Shown in pieces: positions 53,791 to 64,000 of a DNA stretch of 64,000 nt. Source of the stretch: Orientallactaga sibirica (taxonomy: Eukaryota; Chordata; Mammalia; Rodentia; Dipodidae); contig JAEOAD010000035.1 in NCBI GenBank assembly GCA_036365145.1, positions 1,300,001-1,364,000 on the forward strand. The letters run 5' to 3'. The notes under the pieces were generated by a model that was not told where the DNA came from, made no database searches, and worked only from the letters and a program-made list of their open reading frames with translations. Both the position numbers and the translations under genes were made by a program. Positions within the stretch are counted from its first letter, which is position 1. Every line of letters begins with the position of its first letter.

Positions 53791-54382
53791 ACCATTAGCT
53801 TTTATGCAGCCCTCTCATCCAGAGAAGACTATTTTTAGATTTCTGTGACTCTTACAAGCATCAATCAGCAGTTGGCAAAAGGCAGTTTGTTCTATAAAAG
53901 GTTTGGAAACTAACAAAATTCTAGACACCTGATCCTGATCATTGATCTGCATTTGTCCCCTTGGTATCTGTGGAGATTTGATTATACAGATATAGTCACT
54001 GAACAATTTGAATTAATGCATGTCTGAGGTGACATACTACTTAAAAGTGCAATGCTGGTTGTAGCATGTAGTTGGAGACTGGCACTGCTACAGCCTCACA
54101 CACAGAATTCTTTATGCAAGGGCACAGGTTAGTGCATAGATGACTGGCAGAGTCACCTGGGTCAGTGATTAGTGTGTACTCAGCCCTAAATGTGACATGT
54201 AAATCACACCCTCTAACTCTCAGGGAACTTTCTGGAGGAAGGGGATGAAAGAACAGAGGAACAAGAGGATGGGGAGTAGGGGTGTGGAATGCTACCTTCT
54301 GGACACTATGTGGCCATTATACTCAAGACCTCACAGCAGGTGTGGTTACCTGAAAAAGTATTGAGTGAATACTTTGATCATA

Positions 54383-54585
54383 GGGCCAGAGCGATTGCTT
54401 AGTGGTTAAGGCTCTTGATTATGAAGGCTAAGGACTCAGGTTCAATTCCCCAATACCCAGGTAAAGACAGATATGCACATGCATCTGGAGTTCATTTGCA
54501 GTGGCTAATGGTCCTGGCATGGCCATTCTCTCTCTCTCCTACTTCTCTCTCAAATAAATAAAATATTCAAAAAAATTTAAAATAA
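54383..54585 (+). mobile_element. tRNA-derived SINE, short subtype, diverged
   Basis: GGGCCAGAGCGATTGCTTAG to CTCTCAAATAAATAAAATAT. Confidence 0.85.
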
Positions 54586-55604
54586 TTCATCATAATTGAG
54601 GGAAGAGTCCATGAGACTCCACACCTCCCAGAACAAATAGTCATCAGGGGGAGTCATAACTTTCAGTGGTGCAGCCACTGTGGGATCCCCAGCAAATAAC
54701 TTCCCACCCACGATCATGTAATCTACCCCAACTACTTAACTGACTGGGTCAGACCACTAAGCCAAAGGCAATGTGGGAAAGTAGGATGTGAAGAACGTGA
54801 AGAAGGTTTTTAATATGAAAGGAAGGGGGAAACGGAGGGTAATTGGAAGGAGTAGGATCCATATGCACTGTATACATGCACGGAAATGTCAGCAACAAAG
54901 AAATGTCTTCTCAAAAGAAGAATTACAAAGGACCAAGAAATATATGAAAAGTTGTTTGACATCTTTACCCAATAGGGAAATGCTAATGAAAACTACAAAC
55001 TGTTCTAGAGACTCCAATGCTGGTGAGGATGCAGGGGAGGAAGAACTCACAGTGCAGTGACCCTGGAAGGAGGAGTGCATAGGAAAGGCTCAGGAGATGA
55101 GTACAGGAATTTTATACACAGCAAAGAGTCATTTTTATTGTCAGTTTTGGTGTATGAAACTGTTTGTGGTTTTAACTTGTTCTCAAATATGTAATAACAA
55201 TATAAGCTTTACTTTTCCTATTCAATTTTTCAAGCTTTGTAGAAATAATAATTGTCTCTGACATCATAATCAATATGCCATGGTGGCAATGCTTTTAAAT
55301 CGTTTTCCCTCTATCATGTGTTCTCCATTGACAATTGTGTAAGGGGGAGTTATACAGAGAGTAGTCAACTAAAACACTTTATTAAAAACAAACATAATAA
55401 AGCAACTAGAGGTTACCAAGTGATGGACATTATGTAGTTTGTTTTTAAAAATACTTAAATTTACAAGCAAATAATTACATCCTTGGACAGCCCAGAGAAA
55501 AGATGAAAAATGTTTGCCAGATGAACATATGTGTTTTAGGCAAAACATATCATAATTGGTGATCATCAGGCCAATGAGATCCTGTATCTCAAAAGGTGCA
55601 TGGG
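54586..55604 (+). other. Intergenic, containing an old L1 piece
   Basis: At about 54870-55065 the sense strand reads CTTCTCAAAAGAAGAATTAC, GGGAAATGCTAATGAAAACT and GGTGAGGATGCAGGGGAG, typical of the L1 3' region. The remainder is not recognised. Confidence 0.5.
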
Positions 55605-55754
55605 AGCTGGAGAGATGGCTTAGCGGGTAAAGTGCCTGCTTGCAAAGCCAAAGGACCCAGGCTGAATTCCCCACAAGCCACATAAGCGAGATACACAAGG
55701 TAGCACATGTGTCTAGAGTTCGTTTGCAGCAGATGGAGGCCCTGGTGCACCCAT

Positions 55755-55786
<32 letters not shown>

Positions 55787-55812
55787 ACATAATCAAATAA
55801 AATATTTAAAAA
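55605..55812 (+). mobile_element. tRNA-derived SINE, short subtype
   Basis: GGAGCTGGAGAGATGGCTTA to AATCAAATAAAATATTTAAA. Flanks AAAAGGTGCATGG and AAAAGGTGGATGG. Confidence 0.9.
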
Positions 55813-56302
55813 GGTGGATGGTAGGGGAGTGACACCCAAGGTTCTCTGATCTCTGCACATAGGTGCTCTCATCTGAACCTGCTCTTATGTAAAAATGAAC
55901 AGGTCTTGAGCTATAAGATGGAAGATGACTTCTGTATGTAGAATGACTATTGAATTCGTTTTTCTCAGCTATAAAATAAGGAAAAGTGAACATAAGTTGA
56001 ACAATTGCAGATGCTGTCTGTAAAATGGCAACCATAGTTCCTAACTCACTGGGAACAGAATCTCAATGAATAGCGGCATGTGGAGAACAGCAGTGTTGTG
56101 GTGCACACGAAAGGGTTGTGGTCAGAAGGGTCCTGGCATCAAGAGCAGAAGACAGACAGTGTTAGTGCACCAGTTTTGGTGTGTGGATGCTTACAGACTC
56201 ATTCACAGACACATCTCTCAAACACCAAAGCAAGTGCTACTACCAGAGATAGAATGCAAGGCACATATGAGTTTCCAATACTCCCCATTAAGAAATTATA
56301 AT
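55813..56302 (+). other. Intergenic unique sequence
   Basis: No element recognised. Confidence 0.5.
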
Positions 56303-57268
56303 GGGGCTTGGAGAGAGGGCTTAGCAGTTAAGGCATTTGCACCTGACGTAATGCTCAAACAAGTGCAGTAGTAGCACACAGCCATGGTGGGTAACCACCT
56401 GCTCTTGATTTGGCTAATAAATCCACTCAGTGGAATGGAACTCATTGCTGGAACTGGGAAATAAGTCAAAACCAGGTACAAAAACTGAGCTCAGTCTCCA
56501 AGATCAAGATGTGGGCTAGAAGAGAGCCTACGCATATAAAATTCCCTCCAAACATCTATGGCCATCCGTTCTGTATAGTACTAACTTCTCTCTCCATTGG
56601 AGAATTTGCTTATCTTTATTCAGATGGACAACGGACCTGAAGGGAGGATCAGCCAATCACACCTCACCAGGGCCCCAGCTGAAACCATAGAGTAATGTGG
56701 GGGAAAGGCAAGAATACAGAGTTCATGGTGATTAAGACACCAGAAAAAGGCTGAAGGAGATAAACACAGAGAACATCCAACTCCAACTAAGCCAGATATC
56801 CAGAGACACAGAGGCTCCCTAAACCTCATCACTGAAGTAGAACTAAAATGACCCCAATGTGGCTCAGGGAAATTCGTGGAAGAGGGGGCGGAAAGAATGT
56901 TAGAGCCACAAGTTGGGGCATTATGCACAGAGACTTGGCCTATCCCCCATAACTCTTGACTACCCCCACAATGCATGACCTACATTCCCCATTGATGAGG
57001 GTCCCTTTGGGAAGAGGGAGGACAGGGAGGAGGATAATGGAGCCAACACTATGAATGTAAAATCAGAATAATATAAATAAAAAATAAAATTATTTTAAAA
57101 AAAGAAGTTAAGGTGTTTGCTTGTGAAGCCTAAAGACCCCCATTCTGTTCTTCAGGTTCCACGTAAGCCAGATGCACATGGTGGTGCATGTGCTGGAGTT
57201 TGTTTGCAGTGGCTGGAGGACCTGACACGCTCATTCTCACTCTCTCTCTCTCCCCCTTCTCTCTGTCA

Positions 57269-57311
<43 letters not shown>

Positions 57312-57327
57312 ATATAAAATCTTAAAA
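56303..57327 (+). mobile_element. tRNA-derived SINE split by an L1 insertion
   Basis: Head 56303-56340, remainder 57106-57327 ending in a long (AAAT)n tract. The outer flanks AAGAAATTATAATGG and AAGAAGTTGTAATGG are its target duplication. Confidence 0.85.
56341..57105 (+). mobile_element. 5'-truncated L1 3' end inserted in a SINE
   Basis: AGCACACAGCCATGGTGGGT to an A-rich 3' end. A 15-bp duplication AGTTAAGGYRTTTGC (13 of 15 bases equal) flanks it at 56326-56340 and 57106-57120. Confidence 0.82.
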
Positions 57328-57599
57328 AAGAAGTTGTAATGGAACAAATGACATTAATTTAACAAAGTATTTAAAATATATGTCAAAGGATAGCTCCAAA
57401 ATATAACAGATCTAAAGCTTTGAGACATCTCACATTTGGTGTCATAGAATTTTGTCTCTGGAATCCGGTAAGTCCTCTGCACATATAACATATTTCAGTT
57501 TACACGAGCTGCACCACTTGTGCCCCATAGCCACATGTGACTACAGGATTGACCAGTGTGGGACTAAAGCATCTGTTTCCATCACTGAGAATCAGAACC

Positions 57600-57790
57600 A
57601 GGGCTGGGGAGATGGCTCAGCCATTGAGAGTGTTTGTAGTGCAAACATGAGGGCCTGAGAGGACTTGAGACCCTCTGAGTTCGATGCCACAGCACCCGTG
57701 TAAACAGCTGAGTGTAGCCATTCATGCCCGTAACTCCAGTGCTGTGGGGAGTAGAGACCCAACAATAGCCAAAGCTTGAAAAAAACAGCA
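57600..57790 (+). mobile_element. B2/B4-like SINE, diverged
   Basis: GGGCTGGGGAGATGGCTCAG and GAGTTCGATGCCACAGCACC with a tRNA-like head. The end is not clear; CA-rich sequence continues to 57960. Confidence 0.55.
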
Positions 57791-58026
57791 GCTCTGGTTT
57801 CAGAGAAAAGACTGGTTCAAGGCAATATGTGACTGAGCAATGGAGGGGAGACACATGCATTCTCCTTGGGCCTAAGCACCTGCACACTGGGCACACAGAT
57901 CTGCACTTACATATGTACATAGCACACACACACAAACCATACATACATGCTAAAAAAATCAGAAGCAATGTGAATATTCAGTATTGGCGAGGATGTATGA
58001 AATAAGCATCTTTATGTGATGGGAAT

Positions 58027-58377
58027 TGTCGCAGACAGCTTCAGGTTGGCTGAGATGAACTTCCAGACCAGGCACAGTTATGGACGGAGGGATTTATTGA
58101 AGCTTACAGATCCAGGGGAAGTTCCATAATGGCAGAAGAGGCTGGCCTGCTTTCACAGGACCAAACACAGAGAGCAAAGCCACAAGCCACACAACACAGC
58201 ACACTTCAGGAACTCCAGCTAGGCACACTTTGCATATCTTTACATTGAAATCCTAAACCCACCACCACACCTTAAGATCTGCCTAGTGACACTGCCTCCA
58301 GCCAAGTGGCTGCAGATGCAAACTATAAGCTAATAAAACACTGAATATATAGGGGGCCATCTATTCAAACTACTACA
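58027..58377 (-). mobile_element. Solo LTR, 351 bp, exact 5-bp target duplication
   Basis: TGTCGCAGACAGCTTCAGGT to TTCAAACTACTACA. GGAAT lies on both sides (58022-58026, 58378-58382). Confidence 0.87.
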
Positions 58378-58749
58378 GGAATGAAACTGTAGCCATGCTG
58401 AATGGTTAGAAATACTTCTGGCTGTATTTATGAACATCCATCAATGCTATTGTGGTAAATGGTCTTGATGAAATACTCAAAATTGCTTCAAGCACAATGA
58501 CAGTTATTATAGTGTTATTTATATTTACAGAAAATAAAAATACTCCAGAGGCCCCACAATATGGAGCTAGTTGAACTAGGCAGACGTGTAATGTATAATG
58601 CACACTGTAATCCTATGGAGAGATATTACATAGTGTTACAAAATCACTTCTCAAGGTGAACTTGGACGATGGATATACAACCAAATAATGTACCAATCTA
58701 TATATTTGCTCTTTGCACTAGGTAAATGTTTCAGGACTTAAATTATGTA
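58378..58749 (+). other. Intergenic unique sequence between two LTRs
   Basis: AT-rich, no element recognised. Confidence 0.5.
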
Positions 58750-59100
58750 TGTGGTGGTTTGAATGTAAAGTGTCCCGCGTAAGCTCATGTGTTTGAATAT
58801 TTACTCCCCAGTTGGTGGTGGTGTTCAGGAAGGTTATGGAGCCTTCAGGAGGTGGAGCCTTGCTGAAGGAAGTGTGTCCCTGGGGGACGGGCCTTGAGGT
58901 CTGTATAGCTAAGCCTTACTTGCTGTTCTCTCTTTGCTTCCTATCTGCAGGACTTTCTATAGCCTCTCGTCCTGGTCGGCCATGCCGTCCTCATCATGGT
59001 AGACTCTATCCTCTGGAACTGAAGGCTAAATTAAACCCTTTTCTTTCCATAAGCTATTCTGATCGGATGTTTTGTCCCAGAAATGAGATAGTAACTGACA
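58750..59100 (+). mobile_element. MaLR-like solo LTR
   Basis: TGTGGTGGTTTGAATGTAAA to AGATAGTAACTGACA, with GGTGGAGCCTTGCTGAAGGA inside. It holds a single copy of the segment CATGTGTTTGAATATTTACT that is amplified in the copy at 15395. Confidence 0.78.
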
Positions 59101-59189
59101 CCCTATATTTAGATCAAACTTAAAATGCTATAGAGACATTTTAAATGAAATGCTAACTGCTTTACAATCATTGGGCTAAATTTTGTAAA

Positions 59190-59405
59190 AATTGTACTAA
59201 TGCGATTGCCCAGTGGTTAAAGGTGCATACTCGTAAGGCCTGACAGGCCAGGTTCAACTCTCTAGCACCCATGTGAAGCCAGACACATAGAGCAGCACGT
59301 GCATCTGGAGTTTGTCTGCAGTGGCAGGAAGCCCTGGTGCTTGTGTTCTCTCTCTCTCTCTTTCACTTTATCGCTCTCTCTCGTCTCTCAAACATATTTT
59401 TTAAA
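59190..59405 (+). mobile_element. tRNA-derived SINE, old copy
   Basis: GCGATTGCCCAGTGGTTAAA, CATCTGGAGTTTGTCTGCAG and a CT-rich end. Confidence 0.75.
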
Positions 59406-59409
59406 TAGT

Positions 59410-60048
59410 TCATGAAGCCTCAGGTGTGTGATGTGTAAAGAGGGCAAAATGTTATTATTTCTTTACATCAGGCTTTTCTGAGCAAAGGACACAACAGACC
59501 TGGTCAAGCATCCTCCTGTGAAGCCCTGGCCTTTAGGCACACATAATGGAGGCCACCACCCAAAGATGATCTTCCTGACAGATAAAGGAGAAGTTCCAGG
59601 AATCGTTAACATAAGCCTTCTTGCAAAATGCAGGTGTTTACTGTTACCTAAGGAATGGGACGACCCCTCTGTGCAAATGTACCATGACCTTCCTGTACCT
59701 CTTTGTTTCTAAATATCTTTGTGATTACATAGCATAGACTGTTTCTTGCCTCTGTTCTGCCTATGTGATCTATGTAATGAATACCTTGTGACATCTTGTA
59801 ATAGCCCCCCACCCCGTTCTAGAGTAACTTTATGGTTTAACTCCCATCCTGTGTTTTCTATGAACATCATGTGTTCCATTATTTCCATTATTTCCAATAA
59901 AAAGCTGACACGTTGAACAGTACAATGATGCTACTTCTCGAGGACCCGAACTCTAGGTGGAGTCCTGGTGGGCACAAGCTTTTATTTTCTTTCTTTTACC
60001 CAATAAAACTTTGCCTCACCAAAAAAAAAAAAAAAAAAAAAAAGAAAA
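59410..60048 (+). mobile_element. LTR-like sequence ending in a poly(A) tail
   Basis: Two AATAAA signals (about 59896 and 60002), GGTGGAGTCCTGGTGGGCAC, then CCAATAAAACTTTGCCTCAC directly followed by a run of about 23 A. This looks like the R region of a retroviral LTR followed by a mRNA-type tail. No coding region is recognised; the left edge is uncertain. Confidence 0.45.
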
Positions 60049-60389
60049 AATTAATGGTTGTTATTTGAGGACTTTTTTTTTACTTCACAGCATTTGCTAA
60101 TTTTCCTATAGCAACATTCATTAGTTTCTCCTTAGAAAGTTGAAATGCTACCAGATTATGGTTAGGAAGGATTGTCGATATCATGTGACAAAATATACCC
60201 TGTTTAAAGTGGCCAACAGGACACAAGGGTTATGTGTGTAGACAAGCACTTCCATACCTACTGCTGACTTGGTCAGGCACCGTGAGACTTTACATTTACT
60301 ACCCCACGTTTCTTTCCTAAAGTTCTGTGGGAGAGATGCTGTTTCAGAAGAGGAACATGAGATGCTGAGGAATCACGTGGATTGCTTGG

Positions 60390-60530
60390 CCAGGCATGAG
60401 GGAATGCTGATAATCTGAGCACTCAGGAGGCAGAGGCAGGAGGATTGCTGGAACCCAAAGTCATCCTGGTCTACATAATGAGTTCCAGGTCATACACAGA
60501 GAGACCGTATCTCAAAACAAAGGACTTTGG
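60390..60530 (+). mobile_element. B1-type SINE, diverged
   Basis: GGCCAGGCATGAGGGAATGC, ACTCAGGAGGCAGAGGCAGG and GTTCCAGGTCATACACAG. Confidence 0.75.
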
Positions 60531-60544
60531 CAACAGTCAGGTAG

Positions 60545-61272
60545 ACTGGCCAGTTATACAGGTCTTATGCGGAAGAGGGGGCGGATAGAATGGAAGAGCC
60601 AAAGGAAGGGTATGACTTCTTACAATGCAACTGCCCAGACAGAAATTGGCCTCGATATCCATGACCTTGCAAATGCCTAGCAATACCATGGTAAGACCCT
60701 CAAAATAGAAGAAAAAGATGATGACATCAAATTAAAAGAAAGACTAATGGAGAGAGGGAGGGTGTAGCAGACAGCTTCAGGTTCACTGAGATGAACTTCC
60801 AGACCAGGCACAGTTATGGAGGAAGAGATATTATTTATTGAAGCTTACAGATCCAGGGGAAGTTCCATAATGGCAAGAGAAGTGGCCTGCTCTCCACAGG
60901 GCCAAGCAGAGAGAGAGAAACCAACCAGCCACCACAGCACACAGAGCAAAACTACTGCCAAAAGGTCACAGAGCACACTTCAGGAACTCTGCTAGGCACA
61001 TTTGCATATCTTTACAATGGAATCTCAAACCCACCATTAACATCTTAAGACCAGCCCCCAGTGACATTGCCTCTAGCAAGGTGATTGCAGATGCAAACTA
61101 TAACCAATGAAACACTGAATATATTGGGGGACATATATTCAAACTATCACAGAGGGGATATGATGGAGATTGGTGTTCTAAAGTGGAATGGGGGGAGGGG
61201 AGGGAAATATCATATGTTTTTTGTATGTAAGTATAGAAGGTGTCAATAAAATATTAATAACTAAAAAAAAAG
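60545..61272 (+). mobile_element. L1 3' UTR end split by a solo LTR
   Basis: AAGAGGGGGCGGATAGAATG and CTCAAAATAGAAGAAAAAGA before the LTR; GGGGATATGATGGAGATTGG, GTCAATAAAATATTAATAAC and poly(A) after it. This is the sense form of the antisense L1 ends at 6573 and 10545. Confidence 0.82.
60763..61151 (-). mobile_element. Solo LTR inserted in L1, exact 5-bp target duplication
   Basis: TGTAGCAGACAGCTTCAGGT to TTCAAACTATCACA. GAGGG lies on both sides (60758-60762, 61152-61156). At 389 bp it is longer than the sister copies because of extra sequence near 60900-60965. Confidence 0.87.
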
Positions 61273-61525
61273 AGCTAAGAACATAGCACAGGCCATAGGG
61301 CCCTGAGTTGGTTGCCTTTATTCACTGTGCATTCAGCACACAGGGTTTTTTGCCTCCATGTTGTGGGAGAATCATAGTTATAGTTCTGTTTTATAAAACA
61401 TTGTATTGACAATTTCCATACATGTGTAGCAGGTATTTTGATCACAACACCTCATTACCTTTTCTTGTTCTCCCTTTGCCATCTTCCTTCCTCCTCTCAC
61501 TCTTTCCAACTACTCCCTCTTCTAT
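61273..61525 (+). other. Intergenic unique sequence
   Basis: No element recognised. Confidence 0.45.
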
Positions 61526-61529
61526 TTGG

Positions 61530-62330
61530 ATGTCTCTTTTTTTTTTTATCATTGTTTTTGGCCTTCCTCCACGATCCATGACAAAATGTTGATGGGAGGC
61601 TGGTTAAGGTGTTTGCCTGCAAAGCCAAAGGATCCCAGTTCGATTCTCCAGGACCCATATAAGCCGGAGGCACAAGAGGGGGGAGGCGCACATGCATCTG
61701 GAGTTTGTTTGCACTGGCTAGAGGCCCTGGTGCGCCCACTCTCTCTCGCTCTCAAATAAATAAAAGTAAATAATATATTTAAAAATATGACTGGGGCTGG
61801 AGAGATGGCTTAGCGGTTAAGGTGCCTGTCTGCTAAGCCCAAGAACCCAGTTTCAATCTCCAGGTCCCACGTTTAGCCAGATGCAAAGTGATGCAAGGGC
61901 GAAATGCTGCACCTGCCCACAAGGGGGCGCAAGCATCTGGATTTCGTTCACAGCAGCTGAGAGACTGCTGGAGCACCCATTCTCTATCTGTCTCCCTCTC
62001 CCTTTCTCTCTCTCTCTCTCTCTGAGTCTCTCTCCAAAAATAAAAAAAATATTTTAAAAAATATGACTAATCTTAAAATTCCCATAGTTGTGATCAGCAA
62101 ATTCTTTAAAAAATGTTGATGGGCCCAATATCATGCAGGTCGTGTGCAGGTAGCAATAGTAGCGATGAGGTCATTAAGGTAACACACGTGTCTTGTCTAG
62201 AGGACAGTGCTCCCCAGCATTCCCGCCCCCCTCCTCTGGCTCTCACATAAGCTACACCCTTTCCTTCAGACTCACAGGGCTTGATAGAGGTGTTTCCTTT
62301 AGTGTTGAACTTGTATTTCTGTGTCACTTT
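61530..62330 (-). mobile_element. Antisense L1 3'-region fragment with a SINE cassette inside
   Basis: GGCCTTCCTCCACGATCCAT before and GGGCCCAATATCATGCAGGT after the cassette are continuous in the related block at 18850-18910. The exact 14-bp AAAATGTTGATGGG (61583-61596, 62110-62123) flanks the cassette. Confidence 0.7.
61597..62109 (+). mobile_element. SINE cassette: SINE, second SINE in its 3' end, and extra 3' DNA
   Basis: First SINE 61597 to about 61785, lacking the AGAGATGGCTTAGCGG part of its head. Second SINE 61794 to about 62055, with its own duplication AAAAATATGACT. Then about 50 bp of non-SINE sequence (AATCTTAAAATTCCCATAGT and on) before the outer target duplication. Confidence 0.75.
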
Positions 62331-63833
62331 CATGCTTTACCATTTTCAGGAAGTGGACACATATTACAGTTATATGCTGAATAATTTTCTTCCAATGACC
62401 ACAACAACCTAAGACTAACAAGTCTTGCTTCCTCCACAGGGTTTGGTGAGGGGTAAATATAAACCCAAAGAGGTGTGACCTGTGCCAATACAGCGAGGAC
62501 CTTTGATTCTTGCTGCAGACTTTCTGCAGAGCCAGAGGAGCCAGAGATGAGTCAGGGTAGTAGATGGAGCCTCCTTAGACTGGTGGCCTGGCTGCTGACC
62601 AGACAAAAGTGTCTCTGGCATATTGGGGAGGAAGATATAGGAACCACCCTAAGATCTGGGCCTGAATCCTTTTGGCTGTTTTTGGGGTCCTGCTTGAGGA
62701 AACCATTTAGTCATTCTATTAAGTTTCAAGCTTCTCTTCATGAGAGTAGATCTGTGTCATTCAGACTTTGGATTCCTCGCCTTCTCCTCTCTCAGAAGTC
62801 CCCTGAGCAAGACAGGAGTGAGTATATTTTGTGACATCAGGACAGCAAAGGTGACCTTGCCTGAAACTCACAGCTTCTTCCTTACACAGGAATGGAATCC
62901 AAGACCAAGCCGGTGGGGTGGGTGAGAGCCAGTTGCGGAACGGCACAGCAGGGTTCTCAGCTTCGTGCATAGCTGTGGGGTGACTCACTATCCAGTGCTT
63001 CCTAAAAGAGACTCCTTCAGTTACGGTAACATCTTAGCATGGTATTTATAGCGCCAATAGAAAGTAGGAGGGGCACCTTGCCACCCTGCCAGCTATGTCT
63101 CTTTTTCAGGTTCCAAGTTTTCTTTGTCCTCTGACTGGAGGCAGAAACTACAAGAGACAATCTTCTGATGTTCAAGGGGGCTCTTCAATTGACCCCAACT
63201 CTGGCAATAAACAGAACCTCAGGCTTCTCTTTAGCTCTCTCTCTCCCCAGGCCCTCAAGCTGGGCTTTCCAATCTGCAATGCTTCTCACAACAGCTCTGT
63301 TCTCTGTTTATTAACAATTCAGATGAACTGTCCTGAAATGAGTGGAAATGCCAGACGTTATTTGTTCTGGTTTCCTTCCACTGTGTATGCCCCGTTTCCG
63401 TGGCTGTCCGTTGGTTACCTAGGATATGGCCAGACGAGGCAATGGATTGGCTGGGAGCTTGGATGGATTCCCTGGGAGGCTGTGGAGCAGGGCTTAGTGG
63501 TCAGCAGAATTCACTAATTGAGGGGCTGATTAACCACTCACTGAACCCCGCTGAACTGAGCTAACAGTGTCCTCCCGGAACACTGGGAGCTCGGCATACA
63601 TACCCCATTTTTAGCTTTTCCACGGTGGGTCACTTAAATGTATGCATTTCTCTACCACAGGGCTCAGGAATCTTAGATCCATAATCATGTCTTGGTCTCT
63701 ATTGCATCCAGTGTAGTTCAAACCTTATGAATAGCACTTCATATGCGCAGGTATTATATATGTCTAAAGGAACATTGGTTTTATTTTTATTTTGTTTTGC
63801 AGGAGGGGGAGAATAAAGTTTAAAAAAGCTTCA
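62331..63833 (+). other. Intergenic, about 1.5 kb without recognised repeats
   Basis: No SINE, LTR or L1 recognised. The open frame at 63095-63517 (140 codons) shows no domain I know. Confidence 0.45.
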
Positions 63834-63834
63834 G

Positions 63835-64000
63835 GGGCTGAAGAAATGGCTTAGCAGTTAAGGCATTTGCCTGCAAAGCCAAAGGATCCCAGTTCGATTC
63901 CCCAGGACCCACGTAAGCCAGATGCACAAGTGGCACATGCATCTGGAGTTCGATTGCAGTGGCTGGAGGCCCTGGTGTACCTATTCTCTCTCTCTCTCTC
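63835..64000 (+). mobile_element. tRNA-derived SINE, cut by the window end
   Basis: GGGGCTGAAGAAATGGCTTA, CAAAGCCAAAGGATCCCAGT and the start of the (CT)n tract at the edge. Confidence 0.9.

Noticed and set aside
55369..55872. 167-codon minus-strand open frame
   Set aside because: Its middle is an antisense SINE (RERERERENG run from the CT tract), joined to unique sequence without any known motif.
63095..63517. 140-codon plus-strand open frame in intergenic DNA
   Set aside because: No domain or homologue recognised. A processed pseudogene was considered, but there is no poly(A) or target duplication.

Overview
This is a piece of a mammalian nuclear genome. The only gene I can support is TGFB2 (transforming growth factor beta 2), on the plus strand. 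The window opens inside intron 1, holds coding exons 2 to 7 (3891-4054, 30197-30329, 30442-30552, 32107-32284, 33566-33719, 36946-37104), then a 3' UTR of about 2.9 kb and about 24 kb of downstream intergenic DNA. The six exons sum to 899 nt. With the 346 nt expected in exon 1 (outside the window) this gives the 414-residue precursor exactly. Every intron is GT-AG, every junction keeps frame, and I see no damage.

The interspersed repeats point to a rodent. B1-type, B4-type and ID-type SINEs are present, together with many copies of a tRNA-derived SINE whose head reads GGCTGGAGAGATGGCTTAGC. I associate that family with jerboas (Dipodidae). The species assignment is inference. Other repeats are antisense and sense L1 3'-end pieces and two families of solo LTRs of about 350 bp with TG...CA ends. 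The LTR family at 24107, 48600, 58027 and 60763 carries 5-bp target duplications. The other, starting near TTTGAATGTG, resembles ERVL-MaLR LTRs.

Layout: 1-3890 end of intron 1 (L1 pieces, one SINE); 3891-4054 exon 2; 4055-30196 intron 2, the repeat-rich core, with a 2.1 kb minisatellite at 15435-17561 that grew inside a MaLR-like LTR; 30197-37104 the compact 3' half of the gene (exons 3-7), including an (AT)n tract 68 bp before exon 5; 37105 to about 40035 the 3' UTR, with two B1 insertions; 40036-64000 intergenic, with a 1.1 kb (TCTA)n array, paired pentamer tracts and several nested transposon insertions.

The exons together encode most of the latency-associated peptide, the furin site and the complete 112-residue mature cytokine. 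I found no second protein-coding gene, RNA gene, CRISPR or prokaryote-like system. The many short open frames lie in simple repeats, SINEs or intron sequence. The most notable structures are the LTR-born minisatellite with its CpG-decay variants and 207-bp higher-order duplication, a SINE that seems to carry 3'-transduced DNA, and several nested insertions with clear target-site duplications.
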